Assembly: GCA_018398585.1 (NCBI GenBank)
Contig: JAGTTD010000011.1
Coordinates: 31,988,164 to 32,052,163 of the forward strand
Origin: Simmondsia chinensis
Taxonomy: Eukaryota > Streptophyta > Magnoliopsida > Caryophyllales > Simmondsiaceae
Length of the DNA: 64,000 nt
Direction of reading: 5' to 3'
Shown: in pieces, positions 11,215-22,545 of the stretch
Layout: each line of letters begins with the position of its first letter
How positions within the stretch are numbered: position 1 is the stretch's first letter
Position numbers and translations under genes: made by a program
Notes under the pieces: model-generated
Told to the model about the DNA's origin: nothing
The model's database searches: none
The model's input: only the letters and a program-made list of their open reading frames with translations

Positions 11215-12097
11215 AATGCTTATCAAGTCAAGTTTGAACACACCATTATATATTTAAATGAATTTAAAGAGTTTTATAAACGCACATAACGTTCAATTCA
11301 AATTCAAAATTAAACCCATTATAATTCTCGATGTGGAAATTTAATAAATGGTGCACAGTATATTTGGATTTGTTTGCACCACTAAAGAGTAAGAAGTATG
11401 TCCCTACCGATCTATGCCATTCTTCGTAGTATACCTGACAAAGTGAGAGGTGTAGCAGCAATAGTACCAGTTTTTATATGTCTGTTGGTTTTACCTTTTC
11501 TTTAAGAAACCAGCTTGATCCACAAATTTGAATCACTTTGAAGCAAGTGCGGGTACAAGTGAGATAGATAGCGAGTACGAGTTGGGTATATATGACAACG
11601 CAAACCGCATCTATAAAGCAGGTATGAGTATAACGGTGTATTCGCCCCACTTTGCTCCATTACCCGCCCGCCCTTGCCTCGTACTTGCCATACACATGTA
11701 ACCTAGAAAAAAGATACTTTAATTTATTTAATTTGTAATTTTTTTGGCAAATCTTATAACAAACTACAATTAGATTATAAAAAATGATATTACATAATTG
11801 CTATCTGGTATGGATAATTGTTTGATACCCACGTTAGGCCCAGTGTGCAGTTAGTATTAAAAGTCCGCTGTATACCCACAAGTAATAAGGCAAGTATAAA
11901 TAAGTCTTGTACTTGTCAAGGCGAGCATGGAGATACACCTCATATCCGGGGCGGAAAATTAGGCTTGTGGCGGATATGAATTGGGATGACAGGTACAGGA
12001 TTGGAGAAAGTACCTCACAACCACCCACCCCATAGACCAGATTAGTCATTTGGTACTTACTATTAGTTTGATGGTTGATCCACATAACAAGGGTTGT
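11215..12097. other. Intergenic, no gene recognised
   Basis: Contains degenerate 'gcgggtacgag' and 'cgggtatgag' words (about 11545-11700 and 11900-12000) typical of decayed non-autonomous elements. No supported ORF. Confidence 0.4.
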
Positions 12098-12415
12098 AAG
12101 CAGGTAGAGCGCTGTTTGAAATCGATTACGGCTCGTTTATGTTTGTTAATGTTTGTTAACAATTTGATAAGAGATCGATAAGAGCTCATTAATAGTTAAT
12201 ATTAACTTCAAAATAGCTCGATAATGGCTCGAATATGAACTCTAATAGCTCAGCTCGATAGGGAGCTTGACTCGATAATAAACTCGGGTTGGTCATGAGC
12301 TTGATTTCGCTTAATCTTATTGAACCAAATTTGAACAAAGGTTCAAAAGCTTTATAAGAGCTTGACTCGGCTCAAATACAAATAAAAGGGCGCTCGACTC
12401 ATTTACACCTGCAAA
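12098..12415. mobile_element. hAT-like non-autonomous element with GCTCGATAA words
   Basis: Internal repeats of 'agctcgataa' and 'gctcga' lie between 'gcaggtagagcgc' and a right end 'gggcgctcgactcatttacacctgc', which are inverted relative to each other. Same family as 49352-49932. Confidence 0.5.
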
Positions 12416-12489
12416 TTTTAGATTTTTATTTGATCCGATTTAAATCCAAAAACCCAGTACTCGAGCCGGGCCGTGGTGGGCGGCTAGGC

Positions 12490-12520
12490 AGCTGGGCCAT
12501 GGGGTAACTTAGGGTTTTGC
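12490..12520 (+). promoter_or_regulatory. Site II element and telo-box in the BOP1 promoter or leader
   Basis: TGGGCC at 12493-12498 (site II, TGGGCY) is followed 10 bp later by TTAGGGTTT at 12509-12517, the reverse complement of the telo-box AAACCCTAA. A second telo-box, AAACCCTAA, lies in the leader just before the start codon (about 13281-13289). This pairing is well known in plant ribosomal-protein and ribosome-biogenesis gene promoters and fits the BOP1 call. Confidence 0.6.
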
Positions 12521-12529
12521 ATCTTGCAC

Positions 12530-13343
12530 TTCCAACTCATTTTAACTAACATCTGCTTTGCGCCTCCCCCATACCACTGCCAATACACTCGCCGGGGCAG
12601 CCCACCGGTAACCGCCCCCACGCCGCCGCTCGACTGCGAAATTCCCGGCACTGGCAGGTAATTGTAGGTCTATCTTAATTACGATTCTTTCATAGTAGTA
12701 GAATCTATATGCTGGTTAGTCGGATGTTAGCGAATCAAATGAAATAGTAAGTTTTATAGTTTGATTCTAGGGTTTTCATGTTATTATTGATGAAATTTGT
12801 ATTTGTCGTGTCAATGTTGCTGGTGAGTATCAAATAGGGTAAGTTACGGGTATAGTATATTAATTTGTTAGTGCATAAACTTTTTGAAATAATTTTTTTA
12901 GTGCACTATCCTATCGCTATTACCCTCATTTTACTCACGAATCGCAATGTTATAACACTACTAATGAAGAACCGTTAGATAAGAGTCCTATTGTACACCC
13001 TTACACATTAATGTTGAGCTATTTTATTAAATATATATAAATTTTGGACGAAAAATTTATTTTACAAAGTTTGTGGATTAAAAAAGTAATACCTTAAAAA
13101 TCAGAAATTAATATATAATTTTTTTTACCTTGTTGAATAATTTGGTTGTTTTTACTTTTTAGTGATAATTGTATAGTCTTATCTAATCTTTTGTTATTAT
13201 GGACAGCATAGAAAAACTAATTTTGATACATTCAGTGTGATTAAGTTTTGTGCTCTGTTCAGGCTCCCTCTTAAATCCCTAAAACCCTAATTTGCATATC
13301 TTTGCCGGTGTGCCTTGTTTCTTTATCCGAGGTCAAAGTGAGA
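12530..13343 (+). other. BOP1: BOP1 5' UTR with leader intron
   Basis: A C-rich leader exon ends at about 12656 with a donor (CAG/GTAATT). The leader intron runs to an acceptor (TGTTCAG) at 13261, and the second leader exon 13262-13343 precedes the ATG. The transcription start was not located exactly. The leader intron is inferred from splice-site consensus and the sequence composition change. Confidence 0.5.
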
Positions 13344-16300
13344 ATGAAGATCCCTAAGGAGTCAGATCCATTGGAGAAAAAGAAAAACAATAAGGAGAAG
13401 AAGAAGAAGGAGAAAGATAAGAAAAAGAAGAGGGCTAATTCTGAATCCAAGGAAGAGGAAGTAGAAACTGTAGCTCAACAAATAGTAAGCTGACCCTGTT
13501 ATGATGCCATTTGTTTAATTTTGTAAATTATGGTAGCTTTTAATGCTTTCGACTGACCTGGGCTGTGCAACTGTAGGATGATTTTGCATTGAACGAGCCG
13601 ATAGATGGGGCAAGAGAAACCACTGGGGAGGAGGCACATGGTACTTACCCAGTTTCTTATCCTGATTATTTAGTAGCATGTTGGTTCAATTATATATCTA
13701 TGATAATGCTATGAGCAACTGGTTCACATTGGAGTTTGGAGCAAAGTGGCAAATTGTTTAATGTTTATAGAATTGAGCTGTTAAATGTAGTTTTATAACC
13801 CATTAATGTTCTGGTGTGTTAATGACAACACCACCTTTATGCTTTGTTTCCTGGGATTTGGACAAGGTTGCAGCTTCTTTGATGCTTATGGAATGCAACT
13901 ATTGAATCTAGTCTTACGAACCATTAAGGTTCTGGTGTGACCGCTAATGCTTCATTTCTTGGCGTTTGGAGAAAGTTGCAGCTTCTTCAATGTTAATAGA
14001 ATTCAACTATGGAATCTAGTTTTGCGACACATTATGGTCGTGATGTGTTAATGACAACAATACTGGTATATTGGTGCAGATGATCATGTGTCCAGTGATG
14101 GTCAGCAAGGACATGATGATGGCAGAGGAAGTGCAAGCGATGACGCCCATGAAGCTGTTGAGGAGAGTGATTCATCTGAAGATGAGGTCCTATTTCTATT
14201 CTTCTAGCATATGCTAATGATAGTATTAGCTTGAATTTTCCCAACTACAATTATTCATGTTAACCTTTTGCACTTGGGCTTCATTGCTCTAAATTTTATG
14301 TTAATTTGCATACATTACGAAAGGTTGGCCCTCGGAATACAATTGGAGATGTTCCTTTGGAGTGGTACAAGGATGAAGAGCATATTGGGTATGACCTTGC
14401 GGGGAAGAAGCTTAAGAAGAAAGAGAGGCAAGATAGACTTGAAAAGTTTTTAGCCAGTGCCGATGATGCAGAAAACTGGTATGTTTTCTGAACACATGTT
14501 AGTCTGCTTGAGATTTTGGGGTTTTGTCTTTGTTGGCTTTCATCTGTAGGTGGTTTCAATACGGATTTTAATCCTCTATGGTCTGTGCCTTTAGTTAGTC
14601 CTTTGTGTAGTGCATGCTCGGCGGGAGGGTTTTAAATAGGAAACACAGTTCATCATACAGAAACTGCTGTTGATTCTTGGCTATAAAAATCACCTGATAA
14701 ATGGAGTCTGAGAAAATTTTCATTGTTTCTTGAAACCCTTTTTAATGACGATTTTGCAAAGTTAATTCTATTTTGTGTCAAGTATTTCAGTTTAGTGTAG
14801 CTTTTTGTTCATAGTCTGTGCTATGTTTCGCTTGCCTTGCCGGGTCTGGATGTTTGTGAGGGAGTGAATTAAGATATTTGTTTAAGCACTGATTTTCCCT
14901 TTTCCTGCTTGGTGTGCTTTAGATTTGGTCAAACATATTGATCCCTGGCTGACTTTTGTCTGTGGATCAGACTTGCTGCTAGAAAGCCTAATTATGTGGG
15001 TGATCATGGACCATGTTGCTGGTTCTCGATTCTCGCTAGGTGTCAAGCTATAATATGGCGGTCGTCATAATTCCTTAGGCTTTGCAACTTCCTTTACAAT
15101 TTTACTTGAATTTTCTTGCCTACATTTACGGTGCTAGCAAGTTGTGCAGCTTGTTTATTCTTGAGTATTGAGGGATGAGTTAAAGGTTTCCTGTGCATGC
15201 CAAAAATTTTAGGGGCATGAACTATTAGTGAAATTGTACTGTGCTATTACTGGTGAATATGGTGGTTTTATTTGATACCATTTATGCATTTTCATTATCT
15301 AGGCGGAAGATATATGATGAGTACAATGATGAGGAAGTGGAACTTACAAAAGATGAGATTAAGCTTGTCCGTCGTATCCTGAAAGGGAAGACACCACATA
15401 CTGATTTGGATCCGTATGAGGTAGCTTCCAATCCATATGCTTTGCCAAGAGCTACTTATTTATATTTTCACTAGAATAAGGTTGTATTCTATGAAACCTT
15501 TGTTATCTGTTGTGTTTGTGGTATGCAGCCATATGTTGATTGGTTTAAATGGGAAGACGCAAAGCATCCTCTGTCAAATGCTCCAGAACCAAAAAGGCGG
15601 TTCATTCCTTCAAAGTGGGAGGCTAAAAAGGTGATTATTTTCAAGATCTTCTTGGCCGAGCTTATTCGTGTTTCCTCACATAGATTGATGCTGTAACAAC
15701 ACTGACTTATGGTTGTTTTGGTTCCTTCACTTTTACGTATTCTTACCCTGTACTATGAAGTGTTGTCATTTTTTGAGTGTGTGTTTATGCTTTGATGTAA
15801 ATTTGCTTGATAAGACTATGACTGCTCATCACCATAGCTGTTTGCTCTGCAGTATTTGTGAATACATTTGTATGAAGATACTAGTCTAGATCTTTCTCTG
15901 TATGGTTTTGGAGAAGACTCTTTTGGCTGATTCTCTTTCAGAACTTCTCTCTGGTACTAACATCCACCTTATGGTGGCAGATTTGTGAACCCTTTGGTTC
16001 TTTAGTGTTCTTTTTTGGATCATTAAGTAAGATTTTGGATTGTTGCCATTTCTTCTTTACTTAAAAAATATTCTTTTGGTTTTTCTTGATATGTATCCAC
16101 AGATTGCTCAGTATGTGAGGGCAATTCGAAAGGGGTGGATTAAGTTTGATAAGCCCAAAGAAGAGCCGAGATACTATCTTTTATGGGGAGACGATTCCAG
16201 CTCTTCTGAAAAGACTAGGGGATTGTCTTATATTCCTCCACCAAAACCGAAGTTGCCTGGTATGCATCTGCGGCATGGCTATGAGTTTTCTAGAACCTTA

Positions 16301-19300
16301 GTCCTTTTATTGGTATCTTGAGTTGGATATTTATAATCTATACCCACAGGTCATGAGGAATCTTACAACCCTTCACTAGAGTACATTCCAACCCAAGAAG
16401 AGATCAACTCCTATCAGCTGCTTCCTGAGGAAGATCGGCCTATTATACCACAACGGTGGGTCCTGTTTGTCTCATATTAGTCTCCTGCCATCGTTTATTA
16501 TACTTTTCCCCCAAAATGCCTCCGGCTGTGGGTGTCTGCCCTTTCTAACTCCTGCTTCTTCAGGTTTACATCCTTGAGAAGTGTCCCAGCATATGAAAAT
16601 GGAGTCAGGGAATCTTTTGATCGTTGTTTGGACCTATATCTCTGTCCTCGAGCTCGCAAGAAACGAGTAAGTTGTAGCAGATGCAAAGGACTTGGTCTGT
16701 GCAGCTTTGATATAATCTGCTTATGTCCTACTGAACTTAATGCGAGCTTCTTAATTTCAATCTGTCCAGATTAATATTGATCCCGAGTCCTTGAAACCCA
16801 AGTTGCCAAGCCGCAAAGATCTTAAACCTTATCCTGTTACTTGTTATATTGAGTACAAGGGTCACAAGGACGCTGTTGTTTCCATAACAACGGAGGCTTC
16901 TGGCCAATGGATTGCTTCTGGTGCGGCTATATCTCTTTATTATTTGAATATCATCATTTTAATCTATTGGCTTTCCTTGCTTTTTTTTTTTTTGTATACA
17001 TCTCACTGTATTATCCTAATCTGTTATTATATTCTCGCGTGTAAGGGTCAACCGATGGAACTGTACGGATATGGGAGGTGGCAACTGGTAGATGTATTCG
17101 TGTCTGGGAGTTTGGTGAGGCAGTCCAGAAGGTGGCTTGGAATCCTTTGCCAGAACTCCCAATCTTAGCAGTTTCCATGTAAGACTTGTCACATTGCCTT
17201 ATGCATAATTTGTTCCTTTCCTTGATCTAAAGTTTTTGGCAATTAACGATGAACTTTGGGAACTTATTCAGGGCCCAGGATGTTCTAGTTTTGGATACTG
17301 GCTTGGGGAGTCCAGAAGAACAGGAAAAGATCAAAGAACTTCTACGTGTTGAGAAACCTACAGCACCAGATGAATCTGGTGTGTCAGTAACATTTAGTGA
17401 CTAAATATCTAATGACAGTAGAAACTCATAATCCTTAACTAATATAACATGTCTATATTTTTGTGCTGCATACTTTTTATCCATAGGTAATGCACCCATA
17501 GTAAGCTGGCTCCAAGATGACAAGTATGGAAGCGTGAGGTTAAAGCATTTTAAGGTGCTGGCACCATTATTCCTCTTTATCTTTGCTAATGTTTTGATAA
17601 TAGCCCGATAAACTTCAGCTTATATACAAGTCATGCGCTGGAGTTTAACTTACAGTTTTCTTGGGCTATTGCAGACTGTCTCCTCAGTGGAATGGCATCG
17701 CAAAGGAGATTACCTCTCTGTAGTAATGCCAGCTGATATCCTTTTTATTTCTACTTTCCCGTATTATTGCCGAGAGAGGTTTCTACAATTTCTGAATCTA
17801 GATGGCGTTAGGTTTTTGAAGGGCTTGCAGAAATTTGATTTTAAAATTTTGCATATTGAGTTGGCTAGATGCTTGATCTTTTGTACCTATATGTAGATAT
17901 CATTTTAAATTTTGCATGCTTTAATTAGCATGATGCTGAATCTAGTTGAACTTTGCTTGTATCAAAGCTTGAATTGGAAGTGGTAACCGCTTGTACTCTA
18001 GCTTCACATTTACTTAAGGCCTATTTGGTACATTTATCTTTTTGTAGCTTTTGGTTTTTGAAAAACTAGAAACAAGTCTTTCAAAACGATTTTTCTTATT
18101 TCTGGTTTTCTGTTTTCAGTTTCACTGAAATCAGGAAAAAAATGAAACAAAATAATCAAAACCTTACGAAATCTTTTTTGTAATGTGTGATCTTGAGTCT
18201 AACAAAAACTACTAGAAGAAAACCATACCAAACAAGCCTTTAGGTTCTTCTGCTCTCATTGAGGCCAAAACCAGGAAGGGCTACTGGGGCTCTTCCTGAG
18301 CAACCCCCATAACATTTCTGTATCCGCTATGAAAGTGAATGGTTCAATATATCATTGTGGAGTTGGATCGTTATATTATTGCAGTATAGGACTGGAGCTA
18401 TGGTTTAATACTATCTAGATGTATAAATTCTAGCCGTGTGGATTTCCTTGACTTTCTTGGTACGTGAATCAAGAGCCGTATTGATACACCAACTATCAAA
18501 GAAAGTGACACAGAGAATTCCATTTAAGTTGCATGGTATTCCAGTATGCGCAACTTTTCATCCTTCTCGATCCATCTTCTTCATCTCCACGAAGAAGAAT
18601 ATACGTGTCTATGATTTGTTGAAGCAAAAACTCCTCAAGAAGCTTGAGACAGGCCTTCGTGAAGTCTCGTCCATCTCAATTCATCCTGGTGGTAATTATC
18701 CTCATTTCTCATGCGGTTCTATTTTGTATGTTGTTCTTTTATAGTATATATGAGACATTTAAATGTTGTCTTGGGTTTTCTGCAGGCGATAATGTCATTG
18801 TTGGAAGCAGAGAAGGAAAATTATGTTGGTTTGACATGGATCTTGGATCTAAGCAGCCGTATAGAGTTCTCAAGTATGTGTCTGAAACATTGTAAAGATT
18901 CATTCAGTCTGTCATTTGATGGGAAAAATGTTTTGCCTTTGATTTCTTTTGCGCATCGAGTTACTCTTGCAATATTTTGTGTCATAGTCTTGAAATCCTA
19001 TGTGCTTCTGTTGAAGACAAACTCATGAAACAAGTGAACATATTAGTGTAGGGAAACAAATATCTGCAGTTAGAGGGCTGCCTGATGGTAAGTGTGGCTT
19101 AGAGACAACATTATGGGAAAGAAACAATGGTCTGTCCCTTTGATATTAATGGAAACATTCTCTAATCAACATGCTCGACGTGCTCAACCTTTCAGCAAAT
19201 AAAGTTGAGAAAAGATCAACATAGATTTGCCGTGTCGGCACTTAGAAGATCTAGGTTTTTTCCATGGCTATTTGTATGTTCATTTTCATTTTCTGGTCCT

Positions 19301-21028
19301 GTTTTGGTGGTAATGCATTTGTCTCGCTTTAGCTATTCACTGGATATATCCTTGTTTTGGCCACAGCTCAATTCTTGTGTTACTCATAAATTTATAACCT
19401 TCAAATATAGACATCACTTGGTTTAATTGTGGTGTATGTTGTTATAATGTCACTAAATAACTGCAGGTGCCAATCAAAGGACATCACAAATGTGGCGTTT
19501 CATCGGTCATATCCTCTATTTGCTTCAAGTTCTGATGATTGCACTGCATACGTGTTTCATGGCATGGTTTATTCAGATTTGAATCAGAACCCTCTTATTG
19601 TACCATTGGAAATACTCCGTGGGCATTCCGTTTCAAATGGAAGAGGTTAGTATCATTATTGTTCCCTTTATGGAAGTGATGGCATTTCCATTCTGCCCGT
19701 TTTCTTTCTGATGCATTTGCTGGATTAGTGGTCCAGTCCAATGGAAGTGCTCTAAGCAAAATGTTGCTGTGCTAGACCTTGAGCGTGTGACTAAGTTTTC
19801 CTTTCTAGAAAAGATACTAAGTTTTCCTTTCTAGAAAAGATACTTCTTTTCTTGGAAAAAGGCAGCTTCTTTAGATTTTAAGGATGTTTAGCTTGGAAAA
19901 AAAAGTGTTTTCATATAGAAATAGAAGCTGTTTTTCAGTTTTTAAGCAAAAATAGGAGAATAGTGTTTCTCTTTTGAAGTAGAATTAGAAATAAAAGCTA
20001 AAAGCTTTTCAGATAAAGATAGCCTTATTAATAACACTTTTCACAATAGTGATTATGCAAAAGGTACTTTTAAAGTAGGTTTTTTTTTTCAATAACAGGC
20101 CTTAAGCGTACTTGCAGTGTAACAATGAAGAAAGCAATTGTTACATCCATACCACTCAATCTAGTTCCTAATTATGAAAGATGATGAGTCATCCTGTAAG
20201 ATTTTTGTTGTTTCAGCAAATGGATGAAGTGATATCTAGTGTGATTTTGCTTCTGAAGACAAAGTTAGAGTCTATTTGGCCAAGCTTCTTTCTGTTATCA
20301 AGTCTTTACCTCCCGGAAAAGCACTTTTTCAAATTTTAAGCGTGTTTGGCTTGAAAAGAAAAAAGTTTATAAATAGAAGCAGAAGTAGAAGCAAATATTA
20401 AAAGTTTTTCAAATAAAAATATTCCTATTAGAAGAACTCTCCGCAAAAGTGCTCATGTAAAAATGTTTCTAAAAAGTAATATAGTTTTCTCACAACTTGG
20501 CCAAACAATTCCTTAGTTTTCTTGTTCTTGCTCATACATTATAAAGCGTGAGTGGTTCACACCTAATGAGCATATGCGTACCGCATACTGCTACATTGTT
20601 CAAAAGCAAAGAAATGAGACGAATGTAAAATAAACGCCCGACCTACGGAGTTGGAACATATGAGATCCACATATAAACCCAAGTGGAGTTCCATCCTAAA
20701 ACTTATTAGCTTTAAGTGGAGTAACCCACTAGATTTATAAGTTGATCTCTTCACTCTTATAGCTCCTATGTGGGATTCTAATTATTAGGCTCACATGTGG
20801 AGTCTCAACAACAAAAATAACGTTTCAGTTTGATCTATGCTACACTGTTAAGAAAAAAGCTGCTAATTTTCTTGGGCAGGGTAGAATGTTATATGGCATG
20901 TCGCTAACATTACGATAAATGATTTTGGGGCGGGTGTTTCAGGAGTTCTGGATTGCAAGTTCCATCCGAAGCAGCCATGGCTGTTCACTGCGGGTGCTGA
21001 TTCAGTTATCAAACTTTACTGCCACTAG
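13344..21028 (+). CDS. BOP1: Ribosome biogenesis protein BOP1 homologue (WD40)
   Basis: BOP1 works with PES and WDR12 in the nucleolar PeBoW complex that matures 27S/32S pre-rRNA for the 60S subunit. Eighteen coding exons join in frame to 717 aa: 13344-13484, 13577-13640, 14080-14186, 14324-14478, 15303-15420, 15529-15630, 16103-16259, 16350-16455, 16564-16666, 16770-16920, 17046-17178, 17272-17378, 17487-17554, 17675-17735, 18464-18691, 18786-18873, 19467-19645, 20943-21028. The N-terminus is Lys-rich then acidic. A BOP1NT domain runs from about residue 105 ([13 protein letters not shown]) to about 370, with [15 protein letters not shown] and [12 protein letters not shown]40 repeats follow from about 380 ([25 protein letters not shown]) and end [12 protein letters not shown]. 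The first ATG in frame is used; an apparent upstream start at 13302 is TTG. All introns are GT-AG except 17736-18463 (AT-AC). The last two introns (0.6 and 1.3 kb) and the AT-AC intron hold transposon pieces. No lesion seen. Confidence 0.95.
17736..18463 (+). other. BOP1: U12-type AT-AC intron of BOP1
   Basis: The exon ends ...CCAGCTG/ and the intron starts ATATCCTTTTT, the U12 AT-AC 5' splice-site consensus. A branch site TTCCTTGAC lies at 18444-18452, and the intron ends TTGGTAC/ with the branch A 12 nt from the end, within the normal U12 distance. The join makes codon G|GT (Gly) and the conserved reading [13 protein letters not shown]. No GT-AG alternative restores that reading. The intron is 728 nt and contains a MITE. 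Confidence 0.9.
18014..18242. mobile_element. hAT-type MITE inside the U12 intron
   Basis: Terminal inverted repeats TTAAGGCCTATTTGGTA and TACCAAACAAGCCTTTA (two to three mismatches) bound 229 bp of non-coding sequence with poly-T/poly-A-rich halves. Related ends (GGCCT-ATTTGGT) occur at 47115-47520 and 48360-48685. Confidence 0.6.
19790..19841. repeat. 26-bp tandem duplication in a BOP1 intron
   Basis: ACTAAGTTTTCC...AAAAGAT occurs twice in a row without mismatch (19790-19815 and 19816-19841), indicating a recent local duplication. Confidence 0.8.
20275..20505. mobile_element. hAT-type MITE in the last BOP1 intron
   Basis: Perfect 10-bp terminal inverted repeats TTTGGCCAAG (20275-20284) and CTTGGCCAAA (20496-20505) enclose 'agaagcagaagtagaagc'-type purine-rich sequence. 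A similar but less intact copy lies at about 19860-20090. Confidence 0.65.
20624..20810 (-). mobile_element. Solo LTR of the TRIM family in the last BOP1 intron
   Basis: About 187 bp matching the TRIM LTRs at 10648 and 40436 from TGTAAAAT to GAGTCTCAACA. Flanks are ACGAA (20619-20623) and ACAAA (20811-20815), one mismatch. Internal region and second LTR are absent, consistent with LTR-LTR recombination. Confidence 0.75.
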
Positions 21029-21365
21029 ACGTTTCAAATTCAAACTTCTTTCTCAACCTGCGAACGTAATTCGTGTCCATATACACCACCAGTGCGAGAT
21101 GAAACTAAAAAGGTAACCCCGTGAGCTTGTATTCTTCGCAGTTATCTCTTCGTATTGTTAGGAGAGGGCCATCAATGTCCTCTGATTCTGGCGATGTCTA
21201 GGAAAGCCTACTGTATTTTGCAATTGACCTTTAAAAACCATTGATTATACAACTTCATGAATCCCATTTTATTGAACATGGATGATCAATTGTATCACAT
21301 GTTTTGTTACTATAATTGGAAGTGCTAGTGTAATTTTTGGGATTTGTTAAGTTATGAATAGTGAT
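21029..21365 (+). other. BOP1: BOP1 3' UTR and downstream spacer
   Basis: Non-coding sequence directly after the stop. The polyadenylation site was not identified. An A/T-rich stretch near 21260-21340 is a plausible end. Confidence 0.4.
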
Positions 21366-21601
21366 AGGGTTATTTACATCATTAGTCCTTAATACTTTAA
21401 TTGTGCTAAATCTAGTCATTATACAATTGAAATTGTTTCAACCAAATCTAATGTTAAATTAATGTCAATTTTTGGCTAAAATCGTAACAAAACATTCACG
21501 TGAAAACATGTGTTAATTAATGTTGAAATTCTATTCACAAATTAACATTAATTTCAACTTAGGACTTGATTAAAATAATTTCAATATATAGAGACTAGAT
21601 T

Positions 21602-21649
21602 ATTTTTATTTTTATTTTAATTTTATTTATTTATTTATTTTTGAACACA
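21602..21649 (-). mobile_element. Minimal retroposed poly-A tail (extremely 5'-truncated LINE or SINE)
   Basis: The insert reads on the minus strand as TGTGTTC followed by a run of AAATA units. It is flanked by 14-bp perfect direct repeats ATAGAGACTAGATT at 21588-21601 and 21650-21663. A target-primed insertion that copied almost only the tail explains this. Confidence 0.6.
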
Positions 21650-21677
21650 ATAGAGACTAGATTTGTACAATTAAAAA

Positions 21678-21956
21678 AAAAGGGGGGAACATACCCAGTG
21701 CTTCAGGGGCTCCCGCCTACGCAGGGTCTGGGAGGGCGGATATACGCAGCCTTTCCCCTTCAGGGTGTTAATCTGAAAAGAGGCTGTTTCCGAGTGCCCC
21801 CAACCTGAAGAGAGGCTGTTTCCGAGTGCCCCCAACCTAAGGATGAGGACTTCCCAGGAGGTCACCCATCCTGGTACTACTCTCGCCCAAGCACGCTTAA
21901 CTTCGGAGTTTTAATGGGATCCGGTGATGGTGTGTTGGTGCCCTCTTTGGTTTTGG
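21678..21956 (-). mobile_element. 5S rRNA-headed SINE with Au tail, copy 1
   Basis: On the minus strand a 5S-like head (CACCGGATCCCATTA, AAGTTAAGCGTGCTTGGGCG, AGAGTAGTACCAGGATGGGT) retains the 5S box A, intermediate element and box C. A linker and the Au tail (GCTGCGTATATCC, CCAGACCCTGCGTAGGCGGG) follow. Target-site duplications are ACAATTAAAAA at 21667-21677 and 21957-21967. The linker holds a 32-bp tandem duplication (21775-21806 and 21807-21838). It lies inside a MITE. Confidence 0.85.
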
Positions 21957-22254
21957 ACAATTAAAAATATAAGGACTAAATTGATATAATAACAAAGTAC
22001 ATGTTCTAAAAAATGTAAGTAACTCATAAAGATATTTATTTTGAGAAGAGGGGAGTACAATATATGACATCATGCTGAAGTTAGCATTGTGCGATGATGG
22101 GATGGAGAGAGTGATAGTGAAGGGCATCAAACCTTGGAATATCTTTTTATGATTTAAGAAAATATCTTAGCTGCGATTTTTCCTTTGGGAGAGATGATGG
22201 GATCAGAACTCGCGTCACTCCCAAGCTGGGGCGAGGTTGTGAATAATAGGAGGA

Positions 22255-22545
22255 TTGGTTTATGGCAAAGCCTCTGTACTTTACCCACTGTGTAAATTTA
22301 GTTCTTTTAATTATAATTGTGTCAATTTATTCCTTGTATAAATTCATATTATGTCAATCTAGTTTTATGAAGAAATTGAAGTTGATGATGTACTTTTTAA
22401 TAGCTCAGCCATGACTATTGAATATTTCTGTCTTCAACTTAGTGTCAACTTTTTTGTAGGACTAACCTGACACAATATAGATTAATCAAGGAGTAAACTG
22501 ACACAAGTACAAGGACATGGAAAATGACTTTTATGAGAGGGTAAA
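22255..22545. mobile_element. MITE, Mutator-like
   Basis: Inverted halves ('tctgtactttaccc' and 'gtgtcaatttattcc' on the left; 'aagtacaaggaca' and 'gagtaaactgacac' on the right) as in the MITEs at 8277 and 46200. Boundaries approximate. Confidence 0.45.

Larger units (their letters stand above)
21366..22025. mobile_element. Mutator-like MITE carrying two later insertions
   Basis: Ends 'agggttatttacat' (21366) and 'atgtaagtaactc' (about 22025) are inverted repeats. Internal halves also mirror each other. It is interrupted by a 48-bp poly-A-type insert (21602-21649) and a 5S-headed SINE (21678-21956), each with its own target-site duplication, so the MITE is the oldest layer. Confidence 0.6.

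Noticed and set aside
13302..13343. BOP1 start at 13302
   Set aside because: The codon there is TTG; the first ATG in frame is 13344 and leads directly into the lysine-rich N-terminus.
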